This document shows, piece after piece, positions 15,502-18,334 of a DNA stretch of 18,334 bases. The stretch comes from DASYSL01 sp036003365 (GTDB lineage Bacteria > Eisenbacteria > RBG-16-71-46 > DASYSL01). Made by a program: the position numbers and the translations under genes. The notes under the pieces were generated by a model. It saw only the letters and a program-made list of their open reading frames with translations, had not been told where the DNA came from and made no database searches. The first letter of the stretch is position 1. Each line of letters starts with the position of its first letter. The stretch lies in assembly GCA_036003365.1 (NCBI GenBank), contig DASYSL010000183.1:1-18334 (forward strand), read 5' to 3'.

Positions 15502-16415
15502 ATGTCGCCGTGGTGGCGCGCGTCGACCTGCGCCAGGCGGTCGTCCTCGATGCGCAGGGAAACGAGATCGCGTGCCGCGTGCGCGCCCGCTTCATGGACC
15601 GCGCCAAGCGCCTGCGCGGCGCCCTCGTGGCCGGCGACGAGGTCGAGTGGGACGAGGACGAGCAAGGGACGCGCGTCGTCGAAGACATTCTCCCGCGCCG
15701 CAATCTGTTCCGCCGCCGGGCCGCCGGCCAGCCGGGGCGCGAGCAGGCGATCGCCGCCAATCTCGATCGCGTGCTGCTCGTCGCCTCGCTCGCCGAGCCG
15801 ACGCTCAAAGAAGGCTTGATCGACCGCGTCTCGGTCGCTGCCGAGCTGTGCGAAGTGCCGTTCGCGATCGCGCTCTCCAAGACCGATCTCGCCGAGCGCG
15901 AACCGGCTGAGCGCACGGCGGCGCGCTACCGCGCCATCGGCTATCCGGTGCATGCCGTGAGCGCGCGACAAGGGGACGGCGTGCCCGAGCTGTACGAGAC
16001 CCTGAAGGGCTCGCGCACCCTCGTCATCGGACACTCGGGCGTGGGCAAGAGCACGCTCCTGAACGCCTTCGAGCCCTCGCTCGGGCTGCGCATCGGAGCC
16101 GTGAACCCGGTGACCGGACGCGGCCGCCAGACAACAACGGCGGGACTTCTCTGCCGCCTCCAAGATGGAACGGAGATCGTCGACACGCCGGGCTTCCGCG
16201 CCTTCGCGCCCTGCGGCGTGGCTCCTGAGGATCTCATCGTGGGCTTTCCCGATCTCGCCGAGCACGCGATGCGCTGCCGCTTTCCGCGTTGTGGCCACAA
16301 GAGCGAGCCGGGCTGCGGCGTGACCGCGGCGGTGGCGAGCGGCCAAGCGTCGCGCGAACGCTACGAGTCGTTCCTGCGCCTGCGCGAGGAGATGGCCGAA
16401 GAGGTGGAAGCCTGA
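15498..16415 (+). CDS. rsgA: RsgA, small-subunit ribosome biogenesis GTPase
   Basis: A 305-residue circularly permuted GTPase that binds the 30S subunit and helps its late maturation. It has an N-terminal OB-fold (1-65). Permuted G motifs follow in the order G4 LSKTDL (126-131, with Ser in place of the usual Asn), G1 GHSGVGKSTLLN (178-189), and G3 DTPGFR (229-234). The C-terminal zinc domain shows C260-x4-C265-G-H267-x5-C273, as in CRFPRCGHKSEPGC. The length is normal. I chose GTG 15498 because it overlaps the upstream stop as GTGA, like its neighbours. An ATG at 15450 would add 16 Pro-rich residues not typical of RsgA and has no better ribosome binding site. The Ser substitution in G4 is a mild departure and probably tolerated. 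Confidence 0.94.
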   Translation: MNVAVVARVDLRQAVVLDAQGNEIACRVRARFMDRAKRLRGALVAGDEVEWDEDEQGTRVVEDILPRRNLFRRRAAGQPGREQAIAANLDRVLLVASLAEPTLKEGLIDRVSVAAELCEVPFAIALSKTDLAEREPAERTAARYRAIGYPVHAVSARQGDGVPELYETLKGSRTLVIGHSGVGKSTLLNAFEPSLGLRIGAVNPVTGRGRQTTTAGLLCRLQDGTEIVDTPGFRAFAPCGVAPEDLIVGFPDLAEHAMRCRFPRCGHKSEPGCGVTAAVASGQASRERYESFLRLREEMAEEVEA

Positions 16416-17647
16416 ACCCGCGCGGCCTACTCTCGCGCGATCTCATCGGCCTCGTGTGCGCGCGCCACGGTCACGAGCACGAGCCCGTGCCCTGGCGCGG
16501 GCTCTGCGATTGCGGCTCGCCGCTCCTGGTGACCTACGACCTGCCGCGCATCGCTCGCCGCTGGAAGCCGAGCTCGCTGGCGCGCCGGCGCGGTGGCCTC
16601 TGGCGCTACAAGGAAGTGCTGCCCATGGGCAAGGACGCCGCCATCGGCGACCTCGGAGAGGGCGGCACCGGACTTCTTCCGGCCAAGCGCCTCGGGCAGG
16701 AGCTCGGCCTCGCGCATTTGTGGATCAAGGACGAATCCGGCAATCCCACGGGCTCGTTCAAGGCGCGCGGCATGGCGACCGCCGTGAGCGCCGCGGTGGC
16801 GCTCGGGCGCACCAAGCTCGCCGTGCCCTCGGCCGGCAACGCGGGCTCGGCGCTCTCGGCCTACGCCGCCGCACTCGGGGCACAAGCCCACGTCTACATG
16901 CCGCGCGACACGCCGCGCGCCTTCGCCACCGAATGCAAAGCGCTTGGCGCCAAGGTCACGCTTGTCGACGGCCTCATCACCGACGCGGGACGCATCATGC
17001 GCGAGCGGGCGGGGGAGGAGTGGACCGATCTCTCGACTTTGCGCGAGCCCTATCGCGTCGAGGGCAAGAAGACGCTGGGCTACGAGATCGCCGAAGATCT
17101 CGAATGGACGCTGCCCGACGTCATCGTCTATCCGACGGGCGGTGGCACCGGCCTTCTCGGCATGTGGAAAGCGTTCGAGGAGATGGAAGCGCTGGGCTGG
17201 ATCTCACGCCGCAAACGTCCGCGCATGGTGAGCGTGCAGACGGAAGGCTGCGCGCCCATCGTGCGCGCCTTCCACTCGGGCGCCGATCACGCCACGCCCT
17301 GGCAGAGCGCGCACACGCTCGCCTCGGGCCTGCGCGTTCCCGCGGCCATCGCCGACTTCTGGATCTTGCGCGTGCTGCGCGAGAGCAAGGGCACGGCTCG
17401 TGCCGTCACCGAGCGCGACCTCTTGAGCGACATGCTCCACTTCTCGCGCGCCGAAGGCATCACCGCGTGCCCGGAAGGGGGCGCCGCACTGGCCGCCCTG
17501 CGCGGCCTCGTCACGGAAGGGTGGATCAAGCCCAACGAGCGTGTCGTGCTGTTCAACACCGGCACCGGACTCAAGTACCTGGAAGCGATCGAAGAGGCGC
17601 TGGCGCGAGAGAGCGCGGAACAAAACTCCGGCACCAAGTTTACATAA
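16412..17647 (+). CDS. thrC: Threonine synthase (PLP-dependent)
   Basis: A 411-residue fold-type II PLP enzyme that converts O-phosphohomoserine to threonine. The N-terminus carries a Cys-containing motif (VCARHGHEHEP then CDCGSPLLVTYDL) typical of threonine synthases. The Schiff-base lysine is Lys117 in GNPTGSFKARGM (110-121). SAGNAGSALSAYAAALG (140-156) and the phosphate-binding TGGGTGLLG (242-250) are also present. No ATG, GTG or TTG lies nearby upstream in frame. I favour CTG 16412, which overlaps the rsgA stop as CTGA and has GAGGTGG about five bases before it. A GTG at 16454 would lose 14 residues and has no ribosome binding site. Threonine-dehydratase-like relatives share this fold, but the Cys motif favours threonine synthase. 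No other threonine-pathway gene is in the window. Confidence 0.88.
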   Translation: MNPRGLLSRDLIGLVCARHGHEHEPVPWRGLCDCGSPLLVTYDLPRIARRWKPSSLARRRGGLWRYKEVLPMGKDAAIGDLGEGGTGLLPAKRLGQELGLAHLWIKDESGNPTGSFKARGMATAVSAAVALGRTKLAVPSAGNAGSALSAYAAALGAQAHVYMPRDTPRAFATECKALGAKVTLVDGLITDAGRIMRERAGEEWTDLSTLREPYRVEGKKTLGYEIAEDLEWTLPDVIVYPTGGGTGLLGMWKAFEEMEALGWISRRKRPRMVSVQTEGCAPIVRAFHSGADHATPWQSAHTLASGLRVPAAIADFWILRVLRESKGTARAVTERDLLSDMLHFSRAEGITACPEGGAALAALRGLVTEGWIKPNERVVLFNTGTGLKYLEAIEEALARESAEQNSGTKFT

Positions 17648-17668
17648 ATAACGGGCCCCGAGCGGATT

Positions 17669-17677
17669 TGATATGCT
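17669..17677 (+). promoter_or_regulatory. Possible extended -10 promoter for the lipoprotein gene
   Basis: TGATATGCT fits an extended -10 element (TGn followed by TATGCT). There is no good -35 at 17-18 bases; TTTACA at 17639-17644 is too far upstream. A start near 17684 would give a leader of about 34 bases. It lies in the 70-base gap after thrC, which shows no terminator-like hairpin with a T-run. Confidence 0.35.
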
Positions 17678-17717
17678 GCCCGCCACGTCCCCGCTCGTCC
17701 CAACGGAGGAGACCCTC

Positions 17718-18334
17718 GTGAGCACCATCCGCCGTCTGATCCCCGCCCTGCTCGTCCTCACGGCCGCGATCGTGGCCGGTTGCAGCCATCAGGCTCCGCT
17801 GCCCGCCGGCGCCACCGTGCCGCCCGGCGCTCACGTGGTTCAGACTTCGGACTCGACCAAGGTCGTGGTCCACGGCAATCCGAGCGGCAAGGGCTACCAG
17901 TACCGCTTCCGCATGATCTCGCCGGCCAACGACAACAACGCCATCACCGAGCGCGAGGTCTACCTCTGGTTCTGGCCCGACACGACGCGCGTGTGGTTCC
18001 GGCTCGAGAACCGCACCGGCACCGCCATCAAGATCCAGTGGAACGACATGAAGTTCATCACCACCGACGGCGTGAGCTACAAGACCATCCACGAGGGCAT
18101 CACCTTCGACCGCCGCTACGACCCGCAGGATTTCACCCAGGTCTACGGCCTCCAGCGCTACAACGGCTGGATCGCCCCCGTCGACCTCCTCGAGGACCCG
18201 AGTGCCGCGCAAGGGCAGGGGATGCGCTATCTCTTCCCAACCTCGAGCCTGGCCCTCGGCTATCTGAATCGATCGTTCGAGGTCGACTTCGTGCTCGAAG
18301 TCGACAACCAGCCCCGCACGTATCAATTGGTGTT
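17718..18334 (+). CDS. Putative lipoprotein, function unknown (3' truncated by window)
   Basis: The frame starts at GTG 17718 with CGGAGGAG six bases upstream and is open to the window end, so at least 205 residues are present. Residues 1-22 form a lipoprotein signal: basic MSTIRR, a hydrophobic stretch LIPALLVLTAAIVA, then lipobox IVAGC with Cys22. A short Pro/Gly-rich linker (27-39) follows. The remaining part has beta-rich segments such as REVYLWFWPDTTRVWFRLENRTGTAIKIQWNDMKFITTDG. The alternating pattern suggests a beta-sandwich facing the periplasm, or the surface if an outer membrane exists. No catalytic motif is seen. I recognise no named family. It is separated from thrC by 70 bases and may have its own promoter. 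The residue after Cys22 is Ser, so an inner-membrane retention signal (Asp at +2) is absent. Confidence 0.85.
   Translation, partial: MSTIRRLIPALLVLTAAIVAGCSHQAPLPAGATVPPGAHVVQTSDSTKVVVHGNPSGKGYQYRFRMISPANDNNAITEREVYLWFWPDTTRVWFRLENRTGTAIKIQWNDMKFITTDGVSYKTIHEGITFDRRYDPQDFTQVYGLQRYNGWIAPVDLLEDPSAAQGQGMRYLFPTSSLALGYLNRSFEVDFVLEVDNQPRTYQLV

Noticed and set aside
17640..18326. Minus-strand open frame (228 codons) at the right edge
   Set aside because: The plus strand carries a lipoprotein gene with a ribosome binding site, signal sequence and lipobox, so the minus frame is a shadow.

Overview
This window comes from a very GC-rich bacterial chromosome. Third codon positions are almost all G or C, and genes are densely packed, with 4-base overlaps common. 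I see no phage, insertion sequence, CRISPR array, rRNA or tRNA. The gene set (bacillithiol synthesis, TldD/TldE, DedA, a Tat-exported amidase, a lipoprotein with a lipobox) suggests an uncultivated GC-rich lineage, perhaps of the Eisenbacteria, Gemmatimonadota or Acidobacteriota kind. That placement is inference, and no gene here fixes the taxon.

Left part (1-2317): the 3' end of a VOC/glyoxalase-like gene is followed by a Tat-exported amidase. Next come two very small genes that diverge from a short promoter region: a 58-residue acidic protein (minus strand) and a 50-residue basic protein (plus strand).

Minus-strand block (2321-7026): transcription runs tldD, tldE, a divergent cation antiporter of the NCX type, then dedA. 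TldD and TldE are separated by one base. A strong hairpin lies between tldE and the antiporter.

Plus-strand operon (7230-17647): nine genes follow one another with no intergenic base: bshC, bshB1, bshA, a DUF1611/DgcN-like gene, an enolase-superfamily dipeptide epimerase, an orphan membrane histidine kinase, an AI-2E-family transporter, rsgA and thrC. Seven of the eight junctions are 4-base NTGA overlaps and the other is a direct TAG/GTG abutment. The three bsh genes make up the whole known bacillithiol pathway: BshA joins GlcNAc to malate, BshB1 deacetylates, and BshC adds cysteine. The operon has a near-consensus promoter whose predicted start lies on the bshC ATG, so the mRNA should be leaderless. 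A perfect 10-bp inverted repeat overlaps its -35 box.

The most striking observation is an in-frame TAG at codon 102 of bshC. It sits where the family has the second Gln of its GQQ motif, and the same reading frame continues intact for another 444 codons. TAG is the ordinary stop of at least five other genes in the window, so general recoding is unlikely. A CAG-to-TAG mutation, a sequence error or local readthrough remain possible.

Right edge (17648-18334): a short gap with a possible extended -10 promoter leads into a lipoprotein gene that runs off the window. There is no stretch over 300 bases without a gene. The longest is the 203-base divergent tldD/bshC region, described below.
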